64,000 nucleotides of DNA from Flaveria trinervia (taxonomy: Eukaryota; Streptophyta; Magnoliopsida; Asterales; Asteraceae), in assembly GCA_025506515.1 (NCBI GenBank), contig CM046442.1, positions 62,629,340 through 62,693,339 on the forward strand. The letters run 5' to 3'. Positions 1 through 10,580 of this stretch are shown piece by piece (position 1 is the first letter of the stretch; every line of letters begins with the position of its first letter). The translations under genes and the position numbers were made by a program. The notes below the pieces were generated by a model, which was not told where the DNA came from, ran no database searches, and saw nothing but the letters and a program-made list of their open reading frames with translations.

Positions 1-330
1 TGCTATTCACAAATAATTTGGATTCAACAAAAATGCGCGACTACGGTTTGCAATTTTCTAACACTCCTATTTTTGTTGATAATTCTGTTGCTATCGCTGT
101 AACCAAAAATCCAGTCTAACATCCTAAAACTAAACACATCGGTATTAAGTATCACTTTATACATGACTGTTTTGAAAATCAATTAATCAATGTTGTTAAA
201 TTTAATACTGATTTTCAACGTGCCTACCTCTACAAAAAAAGCATTTGACAAACCTAGATTTTTATATCTATTAGAGGTTAATGGCGTGAAAAAGAAAAGT
301 GATGTGATTCAAGAAGAAGATAGTTCATAG
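1..330 (+). pseudogene. Copia RNase H C-terminus (S0), broken
   Basis: This is the last part of a copia pol polyprotein, the RNase H domain that removes RNA from the RNA:DNA hybrid. Readable blocks are SQIIWIQ, a shift of frame near base 30, MRDYG, IFVDNSVAIAVTKNPV, KTKHIGIKYHFIHD, then KAFDKPRFLYLLEVNG ending at TAG 328-330. Two frame shifts and an in-frame TAA at 117-119, where the family has Gln, show it is dead. The window cuts off its start. Confidence 0.88.
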
Positions 331-427
331 TCCGACTAGTGTATTTATTTGCTTTTATTTTATTTTATATTATTTTCCTATCTATTAAAATCCAAAAACA
401 CAAAAATATTTTCGGTTTTAGAATTTT

Positions 428-437
428 AGGGGGAGAA
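428..437 (+). other. Internal polypurine tract of S0
   Basis: AGGGGGAGAA lies 97 bases after the RNase H stop and more than 5.8 kb before the terminal tract of the same element. A tract like this primes plus-strand synthesis when it sits next to the 3' LTR. Here it precedes the spacer instead, as in S3 (30374) and S4 (60876). Confidence 0.55.
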
Positions 438-1020
438 TAGTTTAGTCTAGTATTTAATTCGTGCAGTTTAAATTCCTTAAAAAACGACGGAGGAGGGCAG
501 TTTAGCTAAAAGAAGTGGAATCAAATAGGTGATTTTGATTCAAAGCTTATGGAAAGTGATAGTACACAGGGAACAAATTGGTTGGGACTTTAAAACTAGT
601 TTGCTCAAAATGCGAAATTCAAAGTACAAGTCTTGGAAGTCTATGCACAACTAAAGAAAAATGATAGTTAAACTAGTTTGCTACTGAGGTAACATAGAGA
701 AAGTAGACCTAGAGGTTGCTAGTTCATTATATGATGTGTTCGTAGATTCAAAACGATAGATAAGTAGACTTCATTGGTGAATTAACAATTCAAACTAACT
801 TGTTCAACTTGTTATGGGTTCTCATCTTATCCCCGGTTAACACAATCAACGCATTTCTAATAAGGGGTGATGAGCAAAATAAACGCCACAAATGTGTGTG
901 GATGACCATAAATATGAGCAAAGCACATGTAAATACTGATAATAGCAATTAAGCTAATAACTAATGTTGTTGGTGTGTTGTGTGCATAAGAAAAATAAAT
1001 GCTCTACCAAGAAGATAGGT

Positions 1021-1133
1021 TATGTGCCTCTCTGCTGTGCGGTGGCACTGACCTGAGGATAAGCATAACCTAAATATTGTAGAATTCATTGTTGTATGCG
1101 CCTCTCTACTGTGTGATGGAACTGACCTGAGGC
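1021..1133 (+). repeat. Two-copy direct repeat, about 39 bp, 74 bp apart
   Basis: The segments 1021-1059 and 1095-1133 share a TATG(T/C)GCCTCTCT core followed by a matching GG(C/A)ACTGACCTGAGG end, with a few substitutions. It looks like a small local duplication within the S0 spacer. No function is apparent. Confidence 0.7.
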
Positions 1134-1668
1134 TTGGCATCTCTTTGAAAGCTCTTAGAATAGTCTCTTTTTGTCCAATACCCGTAGACCGCTCAAATAT
1201 CTCCTTAAGAATGTTGATTACCATATAAGTGTAACATCCACAAATGCTTGTTAAAATAAATAAACCAAATTCATCACCAATGTAAGTAAAAAATCCGTGT
1301 ATGGATTTAAATGGACAAACATACAGACAATCATTGTGGTTGCAATTTTTGACAGTCAAAATCATTATGTGCCTCTTATAGCCCTAGTATGATTTCTTGA
1401 AAGTGCTATTGACTCTTAGAGAAAACAAGAATCTAGCATCAAAGTGCATACTAATAAGGGTTTCCAAACCCTTCTATTATACCTATATGATTCCATAACG
1501 AATCGTTCTTGAAATGATCTAATCAACTTGAAGCTCTTCTGCTCAAACCCAAAATAACAAAAATATGTCTTATTTTCTTTTAAAATTCCTTGTTATTTTC
1601 TATTTTCTAGTCATTTGTAGGTTAGTCGTCGGATTATACAATTAGATCTAATCTATGAATCACTCACT

Positions 1669-1771
1669 AAAAGTGGTCACGTATGAGGTGACCAATCGGT
1701 TTTAAATTAAAAGGATCACGTCTGACGTCATCAAATGGTTTTAAATTATTAAAAGGGTCATGTCTGAGATG
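1669..1771 (+). repeat. Tandem repeat, about 40 bp unit, 2.5 copies
   Basis: Units start near 1669, 1709 and 1749. Each reads GGTCACGTNTGAGGTGAYCAA followed by GGTTTTAAATTA, the last one cut short. The ACGT and TGACGT cores resemble plant bZIP sites, but that is only a sequence resemblance. The repeat lies just upstream of the palindromic array. Confidence 0.65.
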
Positions 1772-1835
1772 TTCGGTGTTCATAATGTTATGTCAAAACG
1801 TAAAGCTTTAAGTGTTTGAAAGTGTAAAGAGTTCA

Positions 1836-2100
1836 AGCTCATAAGCATGAACCAATCGTACCATTGAACCATAAGAATGAGCCAATTGCACGACTGAACC
1901 ATAAGTACGAGTCAGTCACACGAATTCACCACGAGTAAGGAACAACCATGCGATTGGACTACAAGCCTGAACCAATCATATGAATGGATCAAGGAGTATG
2001 AGCCAGTCGCACGACTAAACCCCAGTCGCACCACTGAAGGATGAGTATGGGAACAGTCGCATGACTGGAGCATGAGTATGGGTCTAGTCATACGACTGAA
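1836..2100 (+). repeat. S0 spacer array of degenerate short palindromes
   Basis: Roughly a dozen copies of a motif close to CCAATCGYACGAYTGAACC alternate with spacers such as ATAAGTATGAGC. The core is the same CAnTCGyrCGAnTG dyad seen in the S0 LTR (6540-6740) and in T1 (27190-27410, 28310-28440, 29040-29250). The array stops just before a TATA box at 2110, which suggests upstream promoter elements. Confidence 0.75.
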
Positions 2101-2109
2101 TATTAAGAC

Positions 2110-2120
2110 AATATAAAAAG
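2110..2120 (+). promoter_or_regulatory. TATA box in the S0 pol-ORF3 spacer
   Basis: AATATAAAAAG lies 10 bases after the palindromic array and about 680 bases before the ORF3 ATG at 2798. The array-then-TATA order is the same as in the S0 LTR. It could drive a separate ORF3 transcript. This is inferred from position only. Confidence 0.45.
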
Positions 2121-2515
2121 AGGGGTGAGTCGGTCATATTTCTCGCCATCCTTCAACGCAGTCAAAAACATTCGTATGTAAACACTCTGCCCAAATTTCA
2201 TCTTACCTTGATTACTTGCGGATTGTGTTTCTTACCGATTTGTCATTCATCTATAGGTATTGTGAGACTGAAATCGATCAAAATGACCGGTGAAATCAAA
2301 CCCTAACTGACCTAATCGAGTAAAATTAATAATTAGTAAACGACTCAAATAGACCACTTAAATGGACATAATCTTTGATTTGAAAGACATTAGGTGCTAT
2401 TTAGAGTGTTTGCGAGTCAAATGAGTCTAAAGATGACGTCTAACATCAAGAATTGACCAATATTCAAGGTCGGAGTGTCAAACAGAACTATATGCGAATG
2501 GACACTCTGAATGAA
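2121..2515 (+). other. Putative leader downstream of the S0 spacer TATA box
   Basis: No gene is seen. The sequence after the TATA box has pyrimidine-rich runs and resembles an LTR R-U5 or untranslated leader in composition. It ends where the second dyad array begins. Confidence 0.35.
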
Positions 2516-2700
2516 CTTCAGTCACACGATTGAGCCAAGCGCAAGATTCTAATCGCACGATTGAGTCATTTAGTTACTCAGTGGCATGACTGACTCAACC
2601 ACATGGCTTAGCACACGACAAGATCAGTCGCAAGCTCAATCGGACGACTGAACTCAGTCGCAGGCTCAATCGCACCACTAAACTCAGTCGTGTGGTTCAA
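2516..2700 (+). repeat. Second S0 dyad array just before ORF3
   Basis: Copies of CAGTCGCACGACTGA-like and CTCAGTCGCAGGCTCAATCG-like units repeat through the segment, ending about 100 bases before the ORF3 start. Several half-sites (AGTCGCA, AATCGCA) have lost their partner. It appears to be a duplicated or extended part of the 1836-2100 array. Confidence 0.65.
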
Positions 2701-2797
2701 TCTCAACATTGAACCAGTTCGATCTAAAACAATTTATGTTTCAAGTGTCATCTCCTATACACATCTCATATGTATATGTTTCCTGTGTTACAACAAC

Positions 2798-5700
2798 ATG
2801 GCTGATAGATGGACCATGAGCCCCAAGCACAGCATCTGTGCTCACTTGGATGCCACCACTCGGAATGCTTACGAGTTTACGGGTATCATTGCATTTCTCA
2901 GGAGATCAAGGATCTTCAAGGCCATATCGACACCATGCACTCCTTACAGATCACTCCAGCAAATCTTCTGGCAAGGGGCTTCTGTTGATAGGTCCACTGA
3001 GCCCTTTAGCATTCGGAGCTCTATCTTTGGACAAGATATCAGTGTTACAATCTTAGGCACATACTGGATCTTTGTGAAGATGGAGACCACTTGACCAAGC
3101 TACACCCTCTGACAGTTAGGGGCTATTTTCTTTGGATGAAGTACACTAGGGACATCAACGCAGGTGTGCTCAACGAAAGCAACACGTGTCCCCAGTTTAA
3201 GTACTTAGCTCACGTCATCCTGAAGTGCATAGCTAAGAGGAGGGGGATTTGACGAGATGTCAGATCAAATTCAGAATGCATATGTTGCATTGGTACTGAA
3301 CCATCCGTTCAGTTTCTCCGAGATGACATTCTCATACATGGTCGAGAACATAGAGGCCAAGGGGAAAGAAGGGTTCTGCATGTACCCTAGATTTCTATAG
3401 ATGATCATTGATCAGAAGCTTCCTTCCCTGCCAAAGAGAGGGAGGATGTTGTTGTTTTAGAGATTATGGATGATACAACACTTGGTCGCATGAAGGTCTA
3501 CCGAGGGAAGTAAGTAAATCCCCCAGTGAGGAGACTGTATGGCCATCGGGCCAACAAGGAGTACATAGCGCCCTCTCGTAAAAAGTGGCATCACCATGAC
3601 AGTGATTCATATATTGAGCACATCATGGCCACCACACATGAGATAACGATGATGATAACCATGATGATGGTCAAGGTGGGGGAGATGTAGGTGCTAGTTC
3701 TTCGCGGGCCCCCGACACCTCTACTATATCTTCACTACCTCCACCTAGTATTTCCTCTGCTCTAGGTGGGTCTGAGCAGGCTGCTATCCACCCAGACTTT
3801 TTGTTAGATGAATAAGAGGAATCAGATGATGAGCCTCTAGTGAGGACAGTTGGGAGCTGAGTCGTGGCCACAGAAAAAGTGGTAGAGGCGGTTGGCAGAT
3901 GTGAGGCTGAGTTGAGGGGTGCTTCTGATGATGTTACTCATCCTACTTACACCCCTGGCCAGCCCAACAGCCAAGGGGGAGCACCTATTACTAAGGGCTC
4001 CAGGAAGAAGAGAATGGCACATCCCCATGGAAAGAAGAGCAAGATGCCTAGGTTTACCTTCATTACACCTTCTTCCTCTGCCATAACCACCACCACTACC
4101 ACAGCCAACACCACTACCACACTTCCTACTACCACCACCATAGCTACTACTACCACCTCCTTTCCTCCCACTACCACTATCAGTCCTCCCATCACCAATA
4201 CTACAACCACTCCACCACATCCCACTCTAATTCCACCTCCCATATTAACCACATCCACTACTACAACCACTAGTCACCAAACAGGTCCCTCCACCCACTC
4301 TACATTCACAGCTGGACCCACTTTACCCCACATCGGGTTAGAGGAACAGCTTGCTAACCTCGACAGCATTGTGCTAAGGCAGCTTGCCACTGATGAGCTA
4401 AGGGCTAGTCAGCTACACAAGCTGATGGAGGTTAATGCAGCTTAAGCAAAGAAGATCATAGCGCTCAGCGAGAAGAGTGTTCGGTATGAGAGAGCACTAA
4501 GCCGAGCCCACCACACACTTACAAGTCAAAATGAGCTAGTGTTGGCTTCGTTGAAGAAGATAGAGGAGCTTGAGAAGAAGAACAAGAAGATACTGCTAAA
4601 GCACAAGGGATCAAAAAGTGAGCTTTTAAAGATACAGGATGGTGATGATGGTGATGATGATGATGATGATGATGAGGATGAGGAGGAGGAGGAGGAGGAG
4701 GAGGAGGAGGAGAAGGAGGAAGATGATTATGAGGAAGAGGTTGAGGAAGGAGGACCAAGCAGAAAAGATCAAGAGGATGATGAAGATCAGAAGGTGATGC
4801 ATTTGCATCAGCGTCAAATCCTCAAGCTCAAGAGAGGCGCACAAAAAGAAACCAAGATCAAGGATCCTCGTCCTCTGTTCCTCCGACTAAAGAACCAACT
4901 CATCAAGACAAAAGTAATTATTAGATGTTTTTCTATTTGCAAAATTTTGTACTTAAATTATATATTACATTAATGTAATTAAGAATCATCTATGTTTGTT
5001 CAAGTTTAAATGCTTTATATGATGACTTATGTGTGAGGTGCTTAATGTTTAATCAAACAGATGAGGTTAACAGATAGACAAATATGATGTCGAACCCCTT
5101 CAGCAAGTTAAGACTCAACTTACAATGATTCTTGACTTGCAAGGGATAGTCAAGAGATCTGTGAGCTACACTCCGGAAGTAGGAGAGATTATACATGATC
5201 TAACGGATGAATAGCTCGCTGAAATGTTTAGACTAAATCCTGATGTGCTTGTAAAAGATGCTCCAGAGGTAGATGTTGTGAGTGACGATGAGCTCAAATA
5301 TGTTGATGAAATTGAGATCGAGGACGTCACTGTTGAGCATTATCTAGAGTACACTAACCACAAAGGTAATGTTATACCCAACTTGGGTGATAGTTTTGGC
5401 ATTGAGAAGCTAGAAGAAATGGAAAAGGAGAAGGAAAAAGATGAAAGCCCATCCCAAGCTTCAGACGCAAATGTTTATATCAAGAAAGCTGAATGGACGA
5501 CTTGTTTTGTAGAGATGAAAGCCAAACGCGTGCCACAAAAGCAAAATGCCTACACCACGCTCTATAGAGTCAAACATCATTAGAAGGTGTTTTGCAAAAT
5601 CATAGCATGGGCGTATTTTGAAGACTTAGAGGTCTATGTGGTTAAGAGAGAGAAAGGAATTGAGTACTTCAGATATCCTCATAATCTAAAGACTCTTCCT

Positions 5701-6240
5701 AGTTTTGAACTCGACCGTCTGGCATGTTTAGATTTTCTATATGCAAATCCGAGGAAGATGTCAGTATGGTTCGAGGCTGCGTTAAAGAAGGAATACCACA
5801 CCAGGTGGGCAAACTTCAGACCTCAACAACCTAAGAGGTATATTCATAAGTTTGAAGTTGACCGTGTATCTGGTAGACCTAAAGTGGTGCAGAAGTGGAG
5901 TCCCATGCTCACGATGTCAAAGATTCCCTTATGGGAAATACCTCAGGACTTCACTCCACACTTCAAATGGTGGTATTACGACCGGTGAACGGGCGAAGCG
6001 GTCATTATGCTAAAAAAAGATAGAAAGATTGATACTATCTGGGTATTTCACCCAATGTGGCTTACAAAATTGTCAACTGAAGATGTATACACATTATACA
6101 AGTGGCCACTGTTCTATGACACGCAGGATATGGTACAAACTCTCCAGTTCCAACACATGATAAGACTCTGCTTTGCATTTGAAATATATGTAGGAGTTAC
6201 AATATAGGAGAAGTACAAGAAGTTCAAAGAACATGTGAAG
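2798..6240 (+). pseudogene. S0 ORF3: third ORF of a Sirevirus-like element, degenerate
   Basis: The product is of unknown function; this class is often called env-like from its position. ATG 2798 begins MADRWTMSPK and leads into an N-terminal block FLRRSRIFKAIS...QQIFW shared with the other copies. A second block near 3260-3400 (NAYVALVLNHPFSFSEM, then MYPRFL) ends at TAG 3398, where relatives have Gln. Frame 3864-4973 has a Thr/Pro-rich tract (about 4080-4300), a single stop at 4443 and a long Asp/Glu run (about 4640-4750). From 5224 a third frame leads to the C-terminal region with KIIAWAYFED at about 5599 and KWWYYDR at about 5959. A GT...AG bounded AT-rich interval at about 4912-5061 could be an intron. 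Many stops and shifts make it a pseudogene. Confidence 0.7.
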
Positions 6241-6268
6241 AGTGTTAGACAATAGAGAAAACTAGGTC

Positions 6269-6279
6269 CAAGGGGGAGC
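6269..6279 (+). other. Terminal polypurine tract of S0
   Basis: CAAGGGGGAGC follows the last ORF3 block and precedes the LTR-like region. Its place and sequence match plus-strand primer sites of copia elements. Confidence 0.75.
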
Positions 6280-7003
6280 TTTTAGATACATGTGTGTCTA
6301 GTTTATGAGATTAAATGTAAAAGTCTTTCATGTCTCACACATATGTAATGAATTGGTTCAATGAAATATAATATGTGATTAATGTTTATTCATGTTTATT
6401 TATTTCATATTATTATTTTTTTAAAGTATAATTTATATGTATGAACATATTATATAGGTTTGAGGTTGTTTTACATGTTTATTAGTTAATAATGATTAAG
6501 TAATGTGTTCAACATGGTCAGATGATTATTCATGTTAATGGCCCATACTTATGGACCATACGCATGAATACATCATGCTTATGGACCAGTCGCACGACTG
6601 AACCAGGAGACTGGATCAACCATATGATTAAGACATAATATTGACTTAGTCGCACGACTGAACCTTCAGTCGTGCGTATGGATCCATCGTATGATTCAGT
6701 CACACGACTGAACCATGCTAATGGTTCAATCGTACGAATGGAAACTTCTAATCTATAAATACTACTTAATTCATGGAAAAACATAACAATTGAAGAACAC
6801 TTGATATTTTCACGAACCCTAGCGCTCCAGAACGTCCAATAAAGCCAGTCCAAATTCATAGTTCGTTCCTATTCGTTCATCACGTTTAGTTAAATCTTAT
6901 ATCAATCAGATTAACATTCTCACTAATTGGATCACCAATCAAATAGGATTCCGCACTATTTGATTCGGTATAAATGCAAAATCTATTAGTATTTCATACG
7001 TAC
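6280..7003 (+). repeat. S0 3' LTR, partial
   Basis: This segment follows the terminal polypurine tract and holds a dyad array (about 6540-6740) with perfect or near-perfect copies such as CAGTCGCACGACTG at 6587-6600. A TATA box follows at 6753 and then a pyrimidine-rich leader. That is the U3-TATA-R order of an LTR. A first TG could be 6291. The right end is cut by gypsy sequence at about 7004. Confidence 0.65.
6753..6762 (+). promoter_or_regulatory. TATA box of the S0 LTR
   Basis: CTATAAATAC lies 13 bases after the last dyad copy (CAATCGTACGAATG). It is the expected core promoter for the genomic RNA of this element. Confidence 0.65.
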
Positions 7004-7005
7004 AT

Positions 7006-7236
7006 GGTCCTGACACGATCATTGATCATAAGGAGAAGAGGTTAAGGAATAAAGTGGTTCCTCTTGTGCGTGTACAATGGAAGCTCATGAAGGGATCAAA
7101 GTCGATGTGGGAGACTGAAGACGAGATGAGACAGCTTTATCCACGATTGTTTGAGAAATACCCGATTATTTTTAGAAGACTCGAACAAAAAAATAAAGTG
7201 AAGAAAATGAAAGAAAAAATATATTACCCAAGTTAA
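7006..7236 (+). pseudogene. Gypsy pol C-terminal tail (post-integrase), fragment
   Basis: Readable residues are IIDHKEKRLRNKVVPLVRVQW, then MWETEDEMRQLYPRLFEKYP, and a lysine-rich tail to TAA at 7234-7236. This is the conserved end of plant Ty3/gypsy polyproteins, where an ILDxxxKxLRNKxIPLVxVxW block is followed by WExExEMxxxYPxLF. It lies C-terminal to the integrase core. The catalytic domains are absent, so nothing functional remains. Confidence 0.85.
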
Positions 7237-7799
7237 GGGGTAGAACTGGTAAAAAGGACAAAAGTCTTCAAAACTTGGTGATAAAGGTGGCATGGCCACC
7301 CATCACCCTCTCTTCACACATATCTTTGGATATTTTTAGAGAGAGAAAGAAAGAGAGCAGGAAGCATTTGGGTTTTGAAGAATAGAAAGAAGAAGTTTGA
7401 ATTCAAGGTAAGAATTCATGATTTTTAGGTGTTCTTAACTGGCCTGAGCCTCGGTTTTATGCTTATGAGTGATTGTGTGTTCGGTTGTGTGTGTTTTGGT
7501 GGGTTTCTAGGCGATTGAACTCAGTCGCAAATGGGTTTGGAAGAAGTCACACATAAGAGGTTGCAAAGGTGAGTTGTAGAACCCCTTTTTAGTTGTGTTT
7601 AAATACTTCGGTGCTGGAAATGCATGTATGAATGTTTTACTAAAAATGTGTTTTACCCGATTGTATATTTGTATGTGTTTGCGGGTGAGGTTTGATTTTG
7701 GCTATGTATGTGTTAGATGATGTTATGATTATGCTTCTAAGGCTTAGAATGTAAGATTTAAGCTAAGAATATGTTATATGATGATTGGGGATTGAATTA

Positions 7800-8140
7800 T
7801 GATGTTAAGTGTGAATTAGTCTGCCCATGCACTTATACAGTGGCCCATGCGCCCAACAGAAATATCTGCCTAAGTGTTCCCATGCGCTCAAATAGTACCC
7901 ATGCGCTTAGAAATAGGTTGAAATTTACTAAGTGTTCGTGCGCCCAGGATTCCCATGCGCGTAGGCACTCATGCGCCCGTATAGTGCCCATGCGCCTAGA
8001 ATTGCCTAGAAATGACTAAGTCTTGCCCATGCGCCCCAATAGTGCCGATGCACCTGAAAGTCACCCATGCGCCTGTGTTCCCCATGAGCTTGAAAGGCCA
8101 TGCACCTGCATAGTGCCCATGCGCCTAAAGACTTAGATTA
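7800..8140 (+). repeat. Array of CCCATGCGCCT-like units in the G1 LTR
   Basis: About a dozen copies of CCCATGCGCC(T/C), often followed by AGAA or ATAGTG, occur at irregular spacing of roughly 20-35 bases. Many units contain a CpG. An open frame runs through part of the array but its codons simply reflect the repeat, so I do not call a protein. Confidence 0.75.
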
Positions 8141-8703
8141 TTTTTCTCATATTTTAGGGGAAAAGGGTAATGTAGGCTTGGACTTGGGAGGTTGTTGGGG
8201 GCTACATAAGTTGACTTTTCGAAGTAAAAGATGATGTGATAGGCAATGTATGATATGATTTGATGATGTATGATTGATGCTTATGCATGATGGTATGTAT
8301 GATGTGTGTTATGTACATATGATGGTGCCTTGTATGGTGATGTTTGTATATTCATGTTCATGTTCCTTATTATATATGATTATTTTCCCGTGGCTTTACG
8401 TTGAATGTTAATGAATTAAATAAAAAGTATTATGTAATGTAAAGTGGAAGATAATGAAAGGGGAACGTAATGAAAGAATGCATGCATTAATGAATGAATG
8501 GAAGTAAGAAATTCTTGCAAGCAATGTATAGAGGTTCACACCCAATGAAGAGTGTTAGCTCAACTATGTGCACGTTAGCTACCCCAGATCACATGTTCAA
8601 TCTTTTTTTAGCGGTTTCCCCAGAGAGCTTTCTCATTAATGCAACCTTCATTTTGCTCATTCATGGAGTTGTCTTTAGTACTTCTAAGAAATTTGAGTGT
8701 ATA

Positions 8704-8930
8704 ATGTTCGAGGTCTATGAAAGACCTCGGGCCCTGTAACCAGCATCGTGCATAATGTTCGGGGTATAGCATATGGCATGTTCTAGAATGAAAGAGAAAT
8801 GATAAGTGGTGAATGTACTTGCTCTAGGTACTAAAGTCAGCTTCGTGCATAATGTTCGATGTCTATGAAAGACCTCCGGCCCACTAACCAGCTTCGTGCA
8901 CAATGATCGGGGTATTGTACATGTCATCGA
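8704..8930 (+). repeat. Duplicated segment carrying a perfect hairpin
   Basis: The segment 8704-8783 recurs at about 8850-8930 with substitutions. The first copy holds CGAGGTCT (8709-8716), a five-base loop and AGACCTCG (8722-8729), a perfect 8 bp stem. The second copy keeps only part of the stem. It lies inside the G1 LTR. Confidence 0.75.
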
Positions 8931-9648
8931 AAGTAATGAACGTATGAATGAAAGTAAGAAAGTTTTGTATGAAAGTGAACGAAATTGAATGATAATGACG
9001 TATGATGAATGAACAAACGTTAACGAATGAATGATGAAGATAATAATGATATTATCTATGTGTGCGTACGATGTGTGATCATGTACAAAAGTAAAGAACG
9101 GTTTTAAACGAAAGTAAAGTATGTTTTATTCTTAAACTAGAACTCACTGACAATGCTGACTTTTATGTGTTTCTAGTTGACATGTAAAGGTTGCTGAGGA
9201 TGGCACGGGGTGGCTACTTGGCTTTTTTTGGATGGCATCCTCTTGTATAATATTTTTTCATTGTAATGCGAACAAACGATATTTTTTAACGAATGATGTA
9301 TTAGTTATCATTTATATTGAGATGAAAAGTTATCTTCATGTTTCTGCTGCAATGTTTTATTTAGGTAAATGTAAATATATGTTTTATATGTTATGATTGG
9401 CCACATGTAAGCGTCCTGGGAATGGGGCCTTACATATAGTATAAATGCAATATAAGATTGCCTTAGTATTAGAAGATTCTTTAAACTTGTTGTAAAAGAA
9501 AATTCTTGAAATTGATTATAACCAAAGGATGATAAGAGGTTTGTGTGATAGATTTTTAGAGAATGAGCAAATGAAAAATGAGGCCTAAGCCTTTCTTTTA
9601 TAGTTGAGATTAGGAGTAGGTTATGAATGGTGTTAATGATGAGTTATA

Positions 9649-10580
9649 TGTTGGACCATATATGCACAAGACACATACAAGATTGATGTGGTTAGTACAT
9701 TATGATCCAAGTCGGGTCATACCCAATAACAAGCTATACAAACACCAATTAGTATTTATTGGTTGATGAGGTCATAGAAATAAATACCGACACCAATTTA
9801 GAAAATGGGTTTTTCTAAAACGTTGCTTTTGTAAAAGAACAACATTATATGGATAATTTATTCATGAGAAATTGTCTCTTTCATTATTTAAGTTGGTTAA
9901 ATAACAACAAATAAAAGTGTGTCATTGTTATAAAATTAAAAGAGGTTTTAATTTTATAAAATGAAGGGTAAGTGTGTAACATTTTATAAAAAACAATATG
10001 GGGGAAAACCCAATTTTGGGGCAAAGTTTTGGCCGCCCAAGGGTGTATTGGGACTCCCCTTTTGTCTTGTGATTTGCAAGTCATTAGACACGAGAACACA
10101 CTTCTATCATCTCACCTTCTCTCACACACACTTAAGCAACAAAAGGCTATCCACAAGGCTGAAACATTTTCGGATTTTTCAGATACAATAAGGCTGAAAT
10201 TTCGGTTTTGAAGGTGATTGGTGTAGAGCATTTGGTGTGAAGCTCCCTAACAAGCTAGGTGTTTGAAGAGCTTATGGGTATTACAAGCTTGAGGTCTTCT
10301 CCTTTGAAGGCTAGCAACTCAAGAACATCATCTTCATCATCTTATACAGCTTCAACAACTTATACAAGAAAGGTTGTTCCTTTGTACACCCTATGGTTGT
10401 TGTTTTTGTTTTGATAGCACACTATTTCACATATGTTTATATGATCCTTATTCTTGGGTTTGTTTATGTTAAAAGGTGAAAATTTCTAGATTACTACCCA
10501 TTTGTTAAACATATATTCCACTGCGATTTTTCAAGTTTAAATGGTTAAAGTAGGTGTTTTACATGTGACAAAACCCAACA
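9649..10580 (+). repeat. C1 5' LTR
   Basis: It starts TGTTGGACC and ends CCCAACA, a 7 bp terminal inverted match, with TG/CA ends; length 932. The first 300 or so bases recur at 16723-17045. Related LTRs occur on the minus strand at 38604-39558 (solo) and 52193-52530 (C2). Confidence 0.93.

Larger units (their letters stand above)
331..1835 (+). other. S0 spacer between pol and ORF3: internal PPT and non-coding sequence
   Basis: No gene is recognised here; open frames are short and match no family I know. Just after pol lies a polypurine tract (428-437, AGGGGGAGAA), followed by a second purine-rich run near 489-500. The rest is AT-rich with two local repeats described separately. In Sirevirus-like elements a long non-coding stretch separates pol from the downstream ORF, which fits this position. 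Confidence 0.6.
1..7003 (+). mobile_element. S0: 3' part of a Sirevirus-like Ty1/copia element
   Basis: The order seen is RNase H tail (1-330), internal polypurine tract (428-437), repeat-rich spacer, degenerate third ORF (2798-6240), terminal polypurine tract (6269-6279) and an LTR-like segment with a TATA box. The gag, protease, integrase and RT parts would lie before base 1. The pol-ORF3-PPT-LTR order is that of Sirevirus-type copia elements with an extra ORF. The right edge is set by the start of gypsy pol sequence at 7006. The terminal LTR dinucleotides were not identified with certainty, so the outer boundary is approximate. Confidence 0.75.
7006..9434 (+). mobile_element. G1: 3' end of a Ty3/gypsy (chromovirus-like) element
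   Basis: A gypsy pol C-terminal segment is followed by about 2.2 kb of LTR-like sequence that ends GGGGCCTTACA at 9434, a typical terminus of chromovirus-type LTRs. The rest of the element is missing, and the left edge joins the S0 LTR directly. Confidence 0.6.
7237..9434 (+). repeat. G1 3' LTR (approximate start)
   Basis: No coding region is found. The segment holds a purine-rich leader-like run (about 7335-7405), a CCATGCGC array (7800-8140), a duplicated hairpin (8704-8930) and GAATGAAAG-like simple repeats (about 8440-9040). The end CATGTAAGCG...GGCCTTACA is CA-terminated. No clear TG start was found next to the pol stop, so the first bases may be lost. Confidence 0.5.

Noticed and set aside
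961..1365. A 134-codon minus-strand frame in the S0 spacer
   Set aside because: No recognised motif, composition unlike coding DNA, and it crosses a non-coding duplicated segment.
3837..4270. Gly- and Val-rich minus-strand frames opposite the S0 ORF3 Thr tract
   Set aside because: They are shadows of the ACC/ACT repeat; the plus-strand frame fits the ORF3 context.
4519..4844. Pro/His-rich and Leu/Ile-rich minus-strand frames
   Set aside because: They are the complement of the GAT/GAG acidic run and have no independent support.
7771..8019. An 82-codon frame through the CCATGCGC array
   Set aside because: Its codons simply read the repeat, with no start context or homology.
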